A DNA stretch of 64,000 nt from Roseovarius faecimaris. GTDB lineage: Bacteria; Pseudomonadota; Alphaproteobacteria; Rhodobacterales; Rhodobacteraceae. A program made the position numbers and the translations under genes. Of this stretch, positions 17,993-26,693 are shown one piece after another (position 1 is the first letter of the stretch; every line of letters begins with the position of its first letter). The notes under the pieces were generated by a model. It was not told the DNA's origin, made no database searches, and worked only from the letters and a program-made list of their open reading frames with translations. The stretch is from the NCBI RefSeq assembly GCF_009762325.1, contig NZ_CP034348.1:812501-876500 (forward strand), read 5' to 3'.

Positions 17993-19251
17993 CAGTAAAC
18001 CTGACCACGCTGCCGAACGGCTTTCGCATCGTCACCGAACATATGCCAAGCCTGCAATCGGCGGCGATTGGCGTCTGGGTGCTTGCCGGTGCGCGCCATG
18101 AAGAAGCGGCGCAGAACGGCATCGCGCATTTCCTTGAGCATATGGCCTTCAAGGGCACGACCACGCGCAGCGCCTTGCAGATCGCCGAAGCCATCGAGGA
18201 TGTGGGCGGCTACATCAACGCCTATACCAGCCGCGAGGTCACGGCCTATTACGCCCGTGTACTGGAAGAGGACGTGCCACTGGCGCTGGATGTGGTGGCC
18301 GATATCCTGCGCAATCCCGTCTTTGACGCGCGCGAGATCGAGGTCGAGCGCGGCGTGATCCTGCAGGAGATCGGTCAGGCGCTCGACACCCCCGACGACA
18401 TCATCTTCGACTGGCTGCAGGAGAAAGCCTATCCCGATCACCCGCTCGGGCGCACCATCCTGGGTGCCGAAGAGCGCGTGCGCAGCTTTTCACGCGCGGA
18501 TCTGGATCGTTTTGTCGCTCAGCATTACCAGCCCGGACAGATGATCCTGTCGGCGGCGGGTGCCGTCGATCACGATGCACTGGTGCGCGAGGCAGAGGCG
18601 CTTTTTGCCGATATGGCCGCGGCGCCGTATCAGCCGCCCGCGCCCGCCCGCTTTGCCGGGGGCGAGAGCCGTCATATCAAGGCGCTGGAACAAGCGCATT
18701 TCGCGCTGGCTTTCGAAAGCCCGGATTACGGCGATCCGATGATTTATGCCGCGCAGATCTACGCCTCGGCGCTGGGTGGTTCCATGTCCTCGCGCCTGTT
18801 CCAGGAAATCCGCGAGAAGCGCGGACTGTGTTACACGATCTATGCCCAGGCCGGAGCCTATGCCGATACCGGCATGACCACGATTTACGCGGGCACCGCC
18901 GCCGATCAGATGGAAGGGCTGGCGCAGATCACCATCGACGAGATGAAACGCGCCGCCTCGGACATGACACAGTCCGAAGTGGACCGCGCCCGCGCCCAGA
19001 TGAAGGCAGGTTTGCTGATGGGGCTGGAAAGCCCGTCCAACCGCGCCGAACGGCTGGCGCGGATGCTCCAGATCTGGGGCCGCGTGCCGGAGCTTGACGA
19101 GGTGGTCGAGCGGATCGACGCGGTCAGCCTCGCCGATGTCACCACGCTTGCCGAGACGCTGGCGTCCCGGGCCCCTGCCGCCATGGCGCTGTACGGCCCG
19201 GTGGAGGGGGCGCCGACGCTGGAGGCTTTGCAGGACAGGCGTGCCGCCTGA
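17989..19251 (+). CDS. M16 zinc peptidase, mitochondrial processing peptidase-like
   Basis: A 420-residue pitrilysin-family protein. The inverted zinc motif HFLEH is at 47-51, followed by MAFKGT and a downstream Glu in EIEVERGVILQEIGQ. The C-terminal half has the inactive M16_C domain, including SSRLFQEIREKRGLCYTIYA. The best start is TTG at 17989, overlapping the thrC stop as TTGA, because the family N-terminus LTTLPNGFRIVTE begins immediately after. It is the bacterial relative of the mitochondrial processing peptidase beta subunit; the substrate is unknown. Confidence 0.92.
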   Translation: MTVNLTTLPNGFRIVTEHMPSLQSAAIGVWVLAGARHEEAAQNGIAHFLEHMAFKGTTTRSALQIAEAIEDVGGYINAYTSREVTAYYARVLEEDVPLALDVVADILRNPVFDAREIEVERGVILQEIGQALDTPDDIIFDWLQEKAYPDHPLGRTILGAEERVRSFSRADLDRFVAQHYQPGQMILSAAGAVDHDALVREAEALFADMAAAPYQPPAPARFAGGESRHIKALEQAHFALAFESPDYGDPMIYAAQIYASALGGSMSSRLFQEIREKRGLCYTIYAQAGAYADTGMTTIYAGTAADQMEGLAQITIDEMKRAASDMTQSEVDRARAQMKAGLLMGLESPSNRAERLARMLQIWGRVPELDEVVERIDAVSLADVTTLAETLASRAPAAMALYGPVEGAPTLEALQDRRAA

Positions 19252-19835
19252 TGTTCCTGCCGCGCCGCAAGATACGGATCGAGACCGAACGTCTGACCCT
19301 GCGGCAGCCGCATCTGAACGATTTCCGCGACTGGAGCAGCCTGCGCGACATGAGCGCGGAATTCCTCATCCCGTGGGAGCCCCTCTGGGCCTCCGATCAC
19401 CTGTCGCGCAAGGGCTTTACCAACCGCGTCTACTGGGCGCAGCGGTCGATTGCCAACGGCTCGGCGCTGCCGCTCTTTCTGATCCGGCGCGAGGACAAGG
19501 TGCTGGTGGGGGCGATCACGCTCGACAATATCCGGCGCGGCCCGGCCCAGGCGGGCACGTTGGGTTACTGGACCGGACAGCCCTATGTGCGGCAGGGCTA
19601 CATGCGCGAGGCGATCGACGCGATGGTGCACTACGCCTATAACCGGCTGGACCTGAGCCGGATCGAGGCCGCCTGTCTGCCGGAGAACGAGGCGTCGCGG
19701 CGGTTGCTGGAGGGGTGCGGCTTCAAATATGAGGGCGTCGCGCAAAGCTATCTGCAAATCAACGGACGCTGGCGCACGCATGTGCTTTACGCCGCGCTCA
19801 GAAATGACCGGCGCGGGCGGACAGAGGTGGGCTAG
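19251..19835 (+). CDS. GNAT acetyltransferase, RimJ/RimL-like
   Basis: Predicted N-terminal or small-molecule acetyltransferase, 194 residues. It opens with the RimJ-type strand RIETERLTLRQPHLNDFRDWSSLRD. The acetyl-CoA region is GYWTGQPYVRQGYMREAIDAMVHYAYNRLDLSRIEA, followed by NEASRRLLEGCGFKYEGVAQSYLQINGRW. Its ATG overlaps the M16 stop, so it ends the thrC unit. The acceptor (ribosomal protein Ala/Ser terminus or other) cannot be told from the sequence. The 142 bases after it show no gene. Confidence 0.88.
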   Translation: MFLPRRKIRIETERLTLRQPHLNDFRDWSSLRDMSAEFLIPWEPLWASDHLSRKGFTNRVYWAQRSIANGSALPLFLIRREDKVLVGAITLDNIRRGPAQAGTLGYWTGQPYVRQGYMREAIDAMVHYAYNRLDLSRIEAACLPENEASRRLLEGCGFKYEGVAQSYLQINGRWRTHVLYAALRNDRRGRTEVG

Positions 19836-19977
19836 GGCGTCTCGCGATAACCTTGAGCCGCTCTCTCAAGACAAAACGCATTTGGCGTGCGTCCCTTTGC
19901 CAACCTCTGTCACCAAGCCCTGATGGGCCCATCCCGCAACGCGGCTGCGCATCCGGACAGGGCGAGGAGCCGCCCGC

Positions 19978-20775
19978 TCAGCGACCGAGGGCGCAGAACC
20001 ATTCGCGGGTCGCTTCATCGGCAGGCAGCAGGGTCTCGATCCGCAGGTCATCCAGGGTTGCATCCATGCTCATCCCCACAGTGGCAATCAGGGAAAACAG
20101 GTTCAATTCGGCCCCGTTGATCAGGAATTCGATGGACAGAACCGGCGCGGGATGCTCGCTCGGACGCTCCGCGATCGCCTCCGCAACGCCGGGAAGGTCC
20201 TTCAGCTCGGTCAAGAGCGTCTGTCCCTGCTCATCATGGGGCCTGCGCGCGACTTCCAGATCAAGCAGGCGGAACAACGCGCGTGTCACCTCGGGCCAGT
20301 TGCGGATGTTGTCCCGCAGCGCGCCGGGTGCAAACACCTCTCGGAGCAGATTGGGCTGCCCCGTGCCACCCGCAATCGCAAAGAAGCGCTGTGCCGTTTC
20401 GTTGGCCCGTTGCAGGTTCCAGATACGATCGACCGATACTGCCGGGAACGGCTCATGACCTTTCAGGACATGCTCGATCGACGCCTCTACCGCATGTCTG
20501 ACGTCGGCGCTCCAGGCCGCGTCGGCGGATTGCGGGGCGAAGCCTGCCGACATCAGCATCATGTCCTGTTCCGCAGCAGGCATGTCGAGCGCCTCGCAGA
20601 TTTGCCGGATCGCATAGCGGCTCGGCATCGAGCGGCCGGTTTCGAGAAAACTCAGATGGCGTTGCGACATGCCGGCATCCAGCGCGAGGTCAAGCTGGCT
20701 GAGACGCCGCCTGTTCCGCCAGGATTTAAGCAACGGGCCGAACGCGTCTTGGGGTCGGTTCATCACGAGTGTCAT
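19978..20775 (-). CDS. XRE-family regulator with MmyB-like ligand domain
   Basis: A 265-residue transcription factor. An N-terminal helix-turn-helix (about 15-70: LKSWRNRRRLSQLDLALDAGMSQRHLSFLETGRS) is followed by a PAS-like MmyB ligand domain (PFPAVSVDRIWNLQRANETAQRFF to the end). MmyB-type regulators often sense small hydrophobic molecules such as fatty acids. It is divergent from the membrane-SRPBCC gene with 111 bases between, so it probably controls that gene. A short palindrome, TGACGTCA, lies at 20810-20817 in the gap. Start 20775 or 20763 are both possible. Confidence 0.88.
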   Translation of the reverse strand: MTLVMNRPQDAFGPLLKSWRNRRRLSQLDLALDAGMSQRHLSFLETGRSMPSRYAIRQICEALDMPAAEQDMMLMSAGFAPQSADAAWSADVRHAVEASIEHVLKGHEPFPAVSVDRIWNLQRANETAQRFFAIAGGTGQPNLLREVFAPGALRDNIRNWPEVTRALFRLLDLEVARRPHDEQGQTLLTELKDLPGVAEAIAERPSEHPAPVLSIEFLINGAELNLFSLIATVGMSMDATLDDLRIETLLPADEATREWFCALGR

Positions 20776-20886
20776 GCTCCTTTTTCACACCACGCGGCGT
20801 TCTGCGCAATGACGTCACAGGTAATTGAGCCGCATCCACAACAGCGGCTTTGATGGCGGCGAAAGCCAACTTGCCAGAGGTGCCCC

Positions 20887-21822
20887 ATGTCACAGTCCAC
20901 CGCCGCCGCCCGAACCTTTCTCAAGATGAACGGCCTGTTTTCCACGCTCACGGCTCTGCCCCTTCTTTTGGCCGCGGGAATGGTCGCGCCGCTTCTCTTT
21001 GCCGATCCCGCCGAATGGGCCGCGATGGGCCTGCGCGGCCTTGGGCTTGGACTGATCGGATTTGCCGGGCTGCTCTTCGCATTGTCGAAATACAAGTATG
21101 TCTCACGGGTCATCGTCAACGACATCGTTGTCCTTGACGCGCTTTGGGTCATCGGCAGCATCGTGCTTGTTGTCTTTTTCGGCCGCATCCTGACCACGGA
21201 TGGCGTCACGGTCGTGGTGGCTGTGGCGGTGGTGGTCGCGGTCTTCGCAACCTCTCAGGCCATCGCCGCGGCCAGAATCGAAACGCCCGTCCCGGTGGCC
21301 GATGTGACCTTTCGTGACGGAACGCTCCGGGCCAGTGTCACCCGCACCGTGCGGGCGCCAGCCGAAGCTGTCTGGGAGGTGATGATCGACCATCCGGCCT
21401 ATGCCGATGTGGCCGACAACCTCTCCAGGGTCGATGTCCTTTCGGGCGACGGGCTGGGAATGATGCGCCGCTGCTACGGTCCCAATGGCGAAAACTGGGA
21501 GGAAACATGCGACCTCTTCGAACCCGGGCGCGCCTATGGGTTTCGGGTACATACCGAGGCCGAGAACTACCCGTACCCGTTCGCAGAGCTTTTAGGCCGC
21601 TGGTCGGTCGAACCCCACCCCGCAGGGGCCGAATTCAGCATCGAGATCACGGCGGTCTTGAAGGGAAACTCCCTGTCCAGATGGCTGTTCGCGGCGTTCG
21701 CCCGGCCTCAGTTCAAGACCATCCTCATCGATCTCGCGGATGGGTGGGCCGCGCGCATGGAGCGCGGCGCGGCGGCCACCTGTGACACGACGGCGGCGTC
21801 AGCGGTTGCGGAGCACTGCTGA
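20887..21822 (+). CDS. Four-helix membrane domain fused to an SRPBCC (START-like) domain
   Basis: A 311-residue protein in two parts. Residues about 18-125 hold four hydrophobic helices, including LFSTLTALPLLLAAGMVAPLLF, GLGLGLIGFAGLLFAL, ALWVIGSIVLVVFF and VTVVVAVAVVVAVFA. Residues about 150-295 form an SRPBCC/polyketide-cyclase-like domain (VTRTVRAPAEAVWEVMIDHPAYADVADNLSRVDVL). SRPBCC domains bind hydrophobic ligands, so a membrane-anchored ligand carrier is plausible. The divergent MmyB-type regulator may share the ligand. The function is not known to me. Confidence 0.75.
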   Translation: MSQSTAAARTFLKMNGLFSTLTALPLLLAAGMVAPLLFADPAEWAAMGLRGLGLGLIGFAGLLFALSKYKYVSRVIVNDIVVLDALWVIGSIVLVVFFGRILTTDGVTVVVAVAVVVAVFATSQAIAAARIETPVPVADVTFRDGTLRASVTRTVRAPAEAVWEVMIDHPAYADVADNLSRVDVLSGDGLGMMRRCYGPNGENWEETCDLFEPGRAYGFRVHTEAENYPYPFAELLGRWSVEPHPAGAEFSIEITAVLKGNSLSRWLFAAFARPQFKTILIDLADGWAARMERGAAATCDTTAASAVAEHC

Positions 21823-21869
21823 CAATCGGCTGCCCTGCGCTAGATTAGCGTCAAGGGAGGTGCCGAACC

Positions 21870-22694
21870 ATGATCCGTTATGCCGTAATGTGTCTTGCCT
21901 GTCTCGTTGCTCTGCCGGTTTTTGCGCAGGATCGCCGCCCCAGTCATTGCATCGCGATTGCCGATGCGGCCCCCGGGCTCAGTTACATTCACAAGGCGGC
22001 CTGGACCGATCCGGTCGAGCCGCACACGGTGCGTCTGCGCTACGTGGCACATGCGAGCTTTCTGGTGCAAACCGACGCGGGCCTGAACATCGTCACCGAT
22101 TTCACCGGCTTTCTGGGCAGCGCGCCGATGATCCCCGATGTGGTCACCATGAACCGCGCCCATTCCACCCATTACACCGAATTTCCCGATCCCGCGATTG
22201 CGCACGTCCTGCGGGGCTGGGGCGAGAACGGAGGAGCCGCGGATCATCACCTGGAACTGGGCGAGGTGCTGATCCGCAACGTGCCCACGGATATCCGCGA
22301 CGGCTTTGGTGGGGCGGTGGAAGACGGCAACTCGATCTTCATATTCGAGGCTGCGGGCCTGTGTATCGGGCATCTGGGGCATCTGCATCATGTGCCCACC
22401 GATGAACAATTTGCCGCCATCGGGCGGCTCGATGTGGTCATGGCCCCGGTGGATGGCGGGCTGACCCTGCCGCTGCCCGACATGATCGGCGTGCTGAACC
22501 GTCTGAAATCGCGCGTCGTGATCCCGATGCACTGGTTCGCCGATGGTTCGCTCGGGCGCTTTCTGGCGGGGATGGAGGGGGCCTTCGACGTGGTCGTCAC
22601 CGAGGAAAGCGAGCTGACGGTGTCCTTGCGGACCCTCCCGCGCGAGCCCACGGTGATCGTGCTGCGCCCGGCCTGGCTGCGTGCTGAAGAGTGA
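21870..22694 (+). CDS. Exported metallo-beta-lactamase-fold hydrolase, UlaG-like
   Basis: A 274-residue protein with a signal peptide (MIRYAVMCLACLVALPVFAQ) and a metallo-beta-lactamase fold. Candidate metal ligands appear in RYVAHASFLV, MNRAHSTHY, IGHLGHLHHV and VVIPMHWF. Instead of the classic HXHXDH there is NRAHSTHY, so the active site is that of the UlaG/YcjM-type branch. The ATG follows AAGGGAGGTGCCGAACC, a strong ribosome site. Its stop abuts the stop of the convergent racemase gene. The substrate is unknown. Confidence 0.8.
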   Translation: MIRYAVMCLACLVALPVFAQDRRPSHCIAIADAAPGLSYIHKAAWTDPVEPHTVRLRYVAHASFLVQTDAGLNIVTDFTGFLGSAPMIPDVVTMNRAHSTHYTEFPDPAIAHVLRGWGENGGAADHHLELGEVLIRNVPTDIRDGFGGAVEDGNSIFIFEAAGLCIGHLGHLHHVPTDEQFAAIGRLDVVMAPVDGGLTLPLPDMIGVLNRLKSRVVIPMHWFADGSLGRFLAGMEGAFDVVVTEESELTVSLRTLPREPTVIVLRPAWLRAEE

Positions 22695-23453
22695 TCAGTG
22701 ATCGCGCAGCAGCATGCCGTACCCGTCGATCCTGTCACCGATCCCGGCAAGACGCAGCGTGTCCCAGGCCATCGCCTGATTAGAGGTCACCACCGGTTTG
22801 CCGACGCGCTGCTCCAGCGCATCGATCACGTCGATACTGCGCAGCGCTCCGCAGCTGATGAACAGCGCATCGGCATCCGGCGTGTCCACCCCGGCGGCAT
22901 AGTCGGCAATGAACTCGGGACGGACACGGATCATGTCACTGTCCTTCTCGATATTCAGCCCCTGGATATTGGTGATCTCGAACCCGGCGGCGGTCATGTA
23001 GTCGGCCTCGTTCTGGTTGATCTCGTCCAGATAGGGGGTGGCCACGGCGATTTTCGTTGCCCCCAGCACCCTGAGCGCCCGCATCACCCCGGTGATCAGC
23101 GTCGTCGCCTTCGCCTTGGGCGCGCCCCTGTTGAGCTCGGTGCAGACCCGTTCCTCACCGATGACCAGGCTGCCCGAGGTACAGGCGTAACAGACCACAT
23201 CGAGGCTGCCATCAGGCAGCAGCGTGGCTGCCGCCGGGGCCAGATGATCGGCCTGAGCCAGCAGGGTCGCGTTGGTGATACTGTCCGGGATCGGCGCGCG
23301 GGTGAAATGCAGCCCGACGCCGGGCGGATAAAGCGTGTTCATATCCGATTCGATGGTCTGCTCCGTCGCAAGAAGGACGAACCCCACCTTGGCGCGATGA
23401 TGTCGCCCGTTGTCGAAGGCCTGTGACAGGTCAACCGGGTCGCTCTGCATCAT
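22695..23453 (-). CDS. Asp/Glu racemase-fold enzyme, maleate isomerase / arylmalonate decarboxylase group
   Basis: A 252-residue protein of the Asp/Glu racemase superfamily. The two catalytic-type cysteines are visible in VCYACTSGSLVIGEE and FISCGALRSIDV, and ITNATLLAQA and VVTSNQAMAWDTLR are typical of the maleate isomerase/AMDase branch. EutA of ectoine catabolism belongs to the same branch, but no other ectoine genes are present, so I give no symbol. The start at 23453 follows GAGGAGAACGACA. Upstream, about 100 bases separate it from the divergent FAD oxidase gene, so the two may be coregulated. Confidence 0.82.
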   Translation of the reverse strand: MMQSDPVDLSQAFDNGRHHRAKVGFVLLATEQTIESDMNTLYPPGVGLHFTRAPIPDSITNATLLAQADHLAPAAATLLPDGSLDVVCYACTSGSLVIGEERVCTELNRGAPKAKATTLITGVMRALRVLGATKIAVATPYLDEINQNEADYMTAAGFEITNIQGLNIEKDSDMIRVRPEFIADYAAGVDTPDADALFISCGALRSIDVIDALEQRVGKPVVTSNQAMAWDTLRLAGIGDRIDGYGMLLRDH

Positions 23454-23553
23454 TGTCGTTCTCCTCGCCGGGGCATGCGTTCGGACTGTGATCGGCAGAG
23501 GCCATCGCCGTCAATAGGCTTTACCATACCTGCGGGCATGATAGGACAAAGGC

Positions 23554-24972
23554 ATGACCCTGAACCCCGCCGACCCGCCCTTTCTGACCGCCCTGCGCGC
23601 CGATTTGCCCGAGGCGGCCTTCCGCGCGCCCGAGCCGCGCTATCTGGAAGAGCCGCGCGGGCGCTGGGCCGGGCAGGCGGCCGCCGTGCTGGCCCCGGGC
23701 TCGGTCGAGGAGGTCAGCACGATCCTGCGCCACGCCCATGCGGCGCGGGTGCCGGTTGTGCCCTATGGCGGCGGCACCGGGCTGGTCGGCGGGCAGATCA
23801 GCGCCGAAGGCCCGACACCGCTCCTTCTGAGCCTGGAACGGATGCGCGCCATCCGCAGCGTCCATCCCGAGGAAAACGTGATGATCGCAGACGCGGGCGT
23901 GATCCTGTCGGACCTGCATGAGGCGGCCGAGGCCGCAGGGCGGCTCTTTCCGCTCAGCATCGCCGCCAAGGGCTCGGCCCGGCTGGGCGGGCTTCTGGCC
24001 ACCAATGCAGGCGGGGTGAATGTGCTGCGCTATGGCAATGCGCGCGATCTTTGCCTGGGGCTAGAGGCGGTGCTGCCCGACGGGCAGATCTGGCACGGGC
24101 TCAGACGCCTGCGCAAGGACAACGCAGGCTATGACCTGCGCAATCTGCTGATCGGCTCCGAAGGCACTTTGGGCGTGATCACCGCCGCCAGCCTCAAGCT
24201 TCATCCGCAACCCGCGGGCGAAGGCACCGCCCTGATGGTGGTGCCGGACCCGCGCGCAGCGCTCTCTCTGCTGGCCCTCGCCCGGATGCATCTGGGCGAA
24301 GGCATCAGCGCCTTCGAGCTTCTGCACCGCGCCGGGCTGGAGTTCCTGGCCGAGACGATGCCGGAGACGCGCCAGCCGTTCGACACCATGCCGGACTGGT
24401 TTGTGCTGATTGACATCGGTCTCGCGCGCGGGCTGGACCCCGCTACCGCGCTTGAAACACTGTTTGCCGAGGCGCTGGAAGCCGGGCTGGTCAGCGACGG
24501 CATGATTGCCCAGTCCGAGGCGCAGCGGGCCGCGTTCTGGACCGTTCGTGAAACCATCCCCGAGGCCAACCGCCGCATCGGCTCGGTCAGCTCGCATGAC
24601 GTGTCGTTGCCCCTCGGCGCGATCCCGGATTTCATCGTCAAAGGGGCGGAGGTGCTCGCGGGCATCGGCGATTTCCGGATCAACTGCTTTGGCCATCTGG
24701 GGGATGGCAACCTGCATTACAACGTGTTTCCCGTGGCAGGCCGTTCTCGTGCGGACCATCTGGACGATCGGGACCGGATCAAGCGGGCGGTGCATGACCT
24801 TGTGCACGAGATGGGCGGCTCGGTGGCCGCCGAACATGGGGTGGGTCGGCTCAAGGTTGAGGATCTGGAGCGCTATGGCGATCCGGCGCATCTGGCGGCG
24901 ATGCGGGCAATCAAGGCCGCACTTGATCCGGCGGGCATCATGAACCCCGGCGCGGTGCTGCGCGGGCCCTGA
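23554..24972 (+). CDS. FAD-linked 2-hydroxyacid oxidase, GlcD / D-lactate dehydrogenase type
   Basis: Predicted flavin enzyme oxidising a D-2-hydroxyacid. It has 472 residues. The FAD_binding_4 domain shows VPVVPYGGGTGLVGGQI (68-84), SARLGGLLATNAGGVNVLRYGNARD and GSEGTLGVITAASLKL. The C-terminal FAD-oxidase domain shows FGHLGDGNLHYNVFP and the ending AAEHGVGRLKVEDL with LDPAGIMNPGAVL. These fit D-lactate, D-2-hydroxyglutarate or glycolate dehydrogenases; which one cannot be told. It probably forms a unit with the ThDP enzyme that follows after 65 bases. Confidence 0.9.
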   Translation: MTLNPADPPFLTALRADLPEAAFRAPEPRYLEEPRGRWAGQAAAVLAPGSVEEVSTILRHAHAARVPVVPYGGGTGLVGGQISAEGPTPLLLSLERMRAIRSVHPEENVMIADAGVILSDLHEAAEAAGRLFPLSIAAKGSARLGGLLATNAGGVNVLRYGNARDLCLGLEAVLPDGQIWHGLRRLRKDNAGYDLRNLLIGSEGTLGVITAASLKLHPQPAGEGTALMVVPDPRAALSLLALARMHLGEGISAFELLHRAGLEFLAETMPETRQPFDTMPDWFVLIDIGLARGLDPATALETLFAEALEAGLVSDGMIAQSEAQRAAFWTVRETIPEANRRIGSVSSHDVSLPLGAIPDFIVKGAEVLAGIGDFRINCFGHLGDGNLHYNVFPVAGRSRADHLDDRDRIKRAVHDLVHEMGGSVAAEHGVGRLKVEDLERYGDPAHLAAMRAIKAALDPAGIMNPGAVLRGP

Positions 24973-25037
24973 CCCCATGGACAAGTGATCTGCCCGAAGG
25001 CAGTGTGGCCCCAACCGAACCACCAGAGGCCACGCCC

Positions 25038-26693
25038 ATGACTGACACCACCACCCGCGCCGCCGATCACCTCGTCGACCTGCTCGAGGCGCATGGCACA
25101 ACCCATGTCTTCGGCGTGCCGGGCGAAAGCTATCTGCCGGTGCTCGATGCCTTTCACGGCCGCAACCGCATCCGCTTCATGACCTGTCGGCAAGAGGGCG
25201 GGGCGGCGATGGCAGCAGACGCCCATGCGCGGATCACCGGGCGGCCGGGGGTGTGCATGGTCACGCGCGGCCCCGGCGCCACCAATGCCAGTGCCGGGGT
25301 GCATGTGGCCTATCAGGACAGCACGCCGCTCATTCTTTTCATCGGTCAGGTGGCGCGCGACATGGTCGAGCGCGAGGCGTTTCAGGAAATCGACTATCGC
25401 CGCATGTTCGGACAGATGGCCAAATGGGTGGCCGAGATCGACGATGCATCGCGGCTTCAGGAGTTCATCAGCCGGGCCTACCGCGTGGCCATGTCGGGGC
25501 GTCCGGGGCCTGTTGTCCTGGCTCTGCCCGAGGACATGCTTTATGACCGGATCACCCCTCCGCCCGCGCCGCGCCGCGCCGAGGCCCCGCGCTATCTGCC
25601 CGCGCCCGAGGGTCTGGAGGGGTTGCGCGCGCGTCTGGCCGGGGCCGAGCGTCCTCTGGTGATGATCGGTGGCGGCGGTTGGACCGAGACAGGCCGGAAG
25701 GCTCTGGCGAGGTTTGCCGAAACTCAGGGCCTGCCGGTCACGGTCTCCATGCGCTCGCAGGCTCTGATCGACAACGACCACCCCAACTACGTCGGCCATT
25801 TCGCCGTGGCGCGCACGCCCTATCTGGCGGACGCACTTGCGGAGTCGGACCTGATCCTTGCCATCGGTCCGCGCCTGGGCGAGATGACGACCAATGGGTA
25901 CATGAACCCCGCGCCGCCTGTGCCCGCGCAAAAGCTTGTGCATGTTTTCCCCGCGCCTGAGGAGCCGGGCCGCGTTTACGAACCCGACCTCGCGCTCGCC
26001 GCCGATATGCAGAGCTTTTGTGAGGCCGTCGCGGGCTGGGACCCCATCGCGCCTGACCGCTTCGCCCCGCGCCTGGCCGCGCTCAAATCGAAGTTGATCA
26101 GCTTCGCTGACCCCGCGACACTGCCCGCTCCGGACCCCCTGGCTAAGATGGTGGCGCATCTCAATGACGTGCTGCTCGAGGATGCGATCGTCACCAACGG
26201 GGCAGGGAATTATGCGGGCTGGGTGCACCGCTTCTATCGCTACCGCCGACATGGCTCGTGCCTTGCGCCCACCTCCGGCTCGATGGGCTATGGGCTGCCT
26301 GCCGCCGTGGGGGCCGCTGTGGCCGCTCCTGAACGCGAAGTGATCTGCTTTGCCGGCGATGGCTGTTTCATGATGACCTGTCAGGAAATGGCGACCGCTG
26401 TGCAGCATGGTCTGCGCCTGACCGTGATCGTGGTGAACAACAACCGATACGGCACCATACGCGCCCATCAGGAGCGCGAATTTCCGGGGCATATTTCGGG
26501 CACCGCGCTGACCAACCCGGATTTCGCCGCCTTTGCGCGCAGCTTCGGGGCGGCGGCGGTGCGGGTGGATACATTCGATCAGTTCAGGGACGCTCTGGCC
26601 GAGGCGCGCGCCCGGGGAGGCGTGAACCTGATAGAAGTGGCGCAGGACGAAGGCGTGCTGGCCCCCGGCGTGCCGCTACCCCAGCGGGGGTAG
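25038..26693 (+). CDS. Thiamine diphosphate-dependent enzyme, acetolactate synthase-like
   Basis: A 551-residue ThDP enzyme. The catalytic Glu is in [16 protein letters not shown], the central domain spans about 185-330, and the cofactor motif is [19 protein letters not shown] with NNNRYG. No small regulatory ilvN-like gene is nearby, so it is probably a decarboxylase or ligase of the ALS-like group, not the biosynthetic ALS. The ATG at 25038 follows AGAGGCCACGCCC; a GTG at 25005 would add 11 residues. Its last 18 bases overlap the end of the convergent serine hydrolase gene. Confidence 0.87.
   Translation: MTDTTTRAADHLVDLLEAHGTTHVFGVPGESYLPVLDAFHGRNRIRFMTCRQEGGAAMAADAHARITGRPGVCMVTRGPGATNASAGVHVAYQDSTPLILFIGQVARDMVEREAFQEIDYRRMFGQMAKWVAEIDDASRLQEFISRAYRVAMSGRPGPVVLALPEDMLYDRITPPPAPRRAEAPRYLPAPEGLEGLRARLAGAERPLVMIGGGGWTETGRKALARFAETQGLPVTVSMRSQALIDNDHPNYVGHFAVARTPYLADALAESDLILAIGPRLGEMTTNGYMNPAPPVPAQKLVHVFPAPEEPGRVYEPDLALAADMQSFCEAVAGWDPIAPDRFAPRLAALKSKLISFADPATLPAPDPLAKMVAHLNDVLLEDAIVTNGAGNYAGWVHRFYRYRRHGSCLAPTSGSMGYGLPAAVGAAVAAPEREVICFAGDGCFMMTCQEMATAVQHGLRLTVIVVNNNRYGTIRAHQEREFPGHISGTALTNPDFAAFARSFGAAAVRVDTFDQFRDALAEARARGGVNLIEVAQDEGVLAPGVPLPQRG

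Noticed and set aside
20810..20817. Palindrome TGACGTCA between the MmyB-type regulator and the SRPBCC gene, with a similar GACGTCAC near 60101
   Set aside because: An 8-base palindrome is expected a few times in 64 kb by chance, and the two contexts share nothing else, so I do not claim an operator.
22695..23453. Calling the racemase-fold gene EutA of ectoine degradation
   Set aside because: No other ectoine genes (eutB-E, doeA/B) are present and the family has several other functions.
24873..26492. 539-residue minus-strand frame opposite the ThDP enzyme
   Set aside because: Rich in His, Arg and Gly without domain features; the plus frame carries all ThDP motifs.
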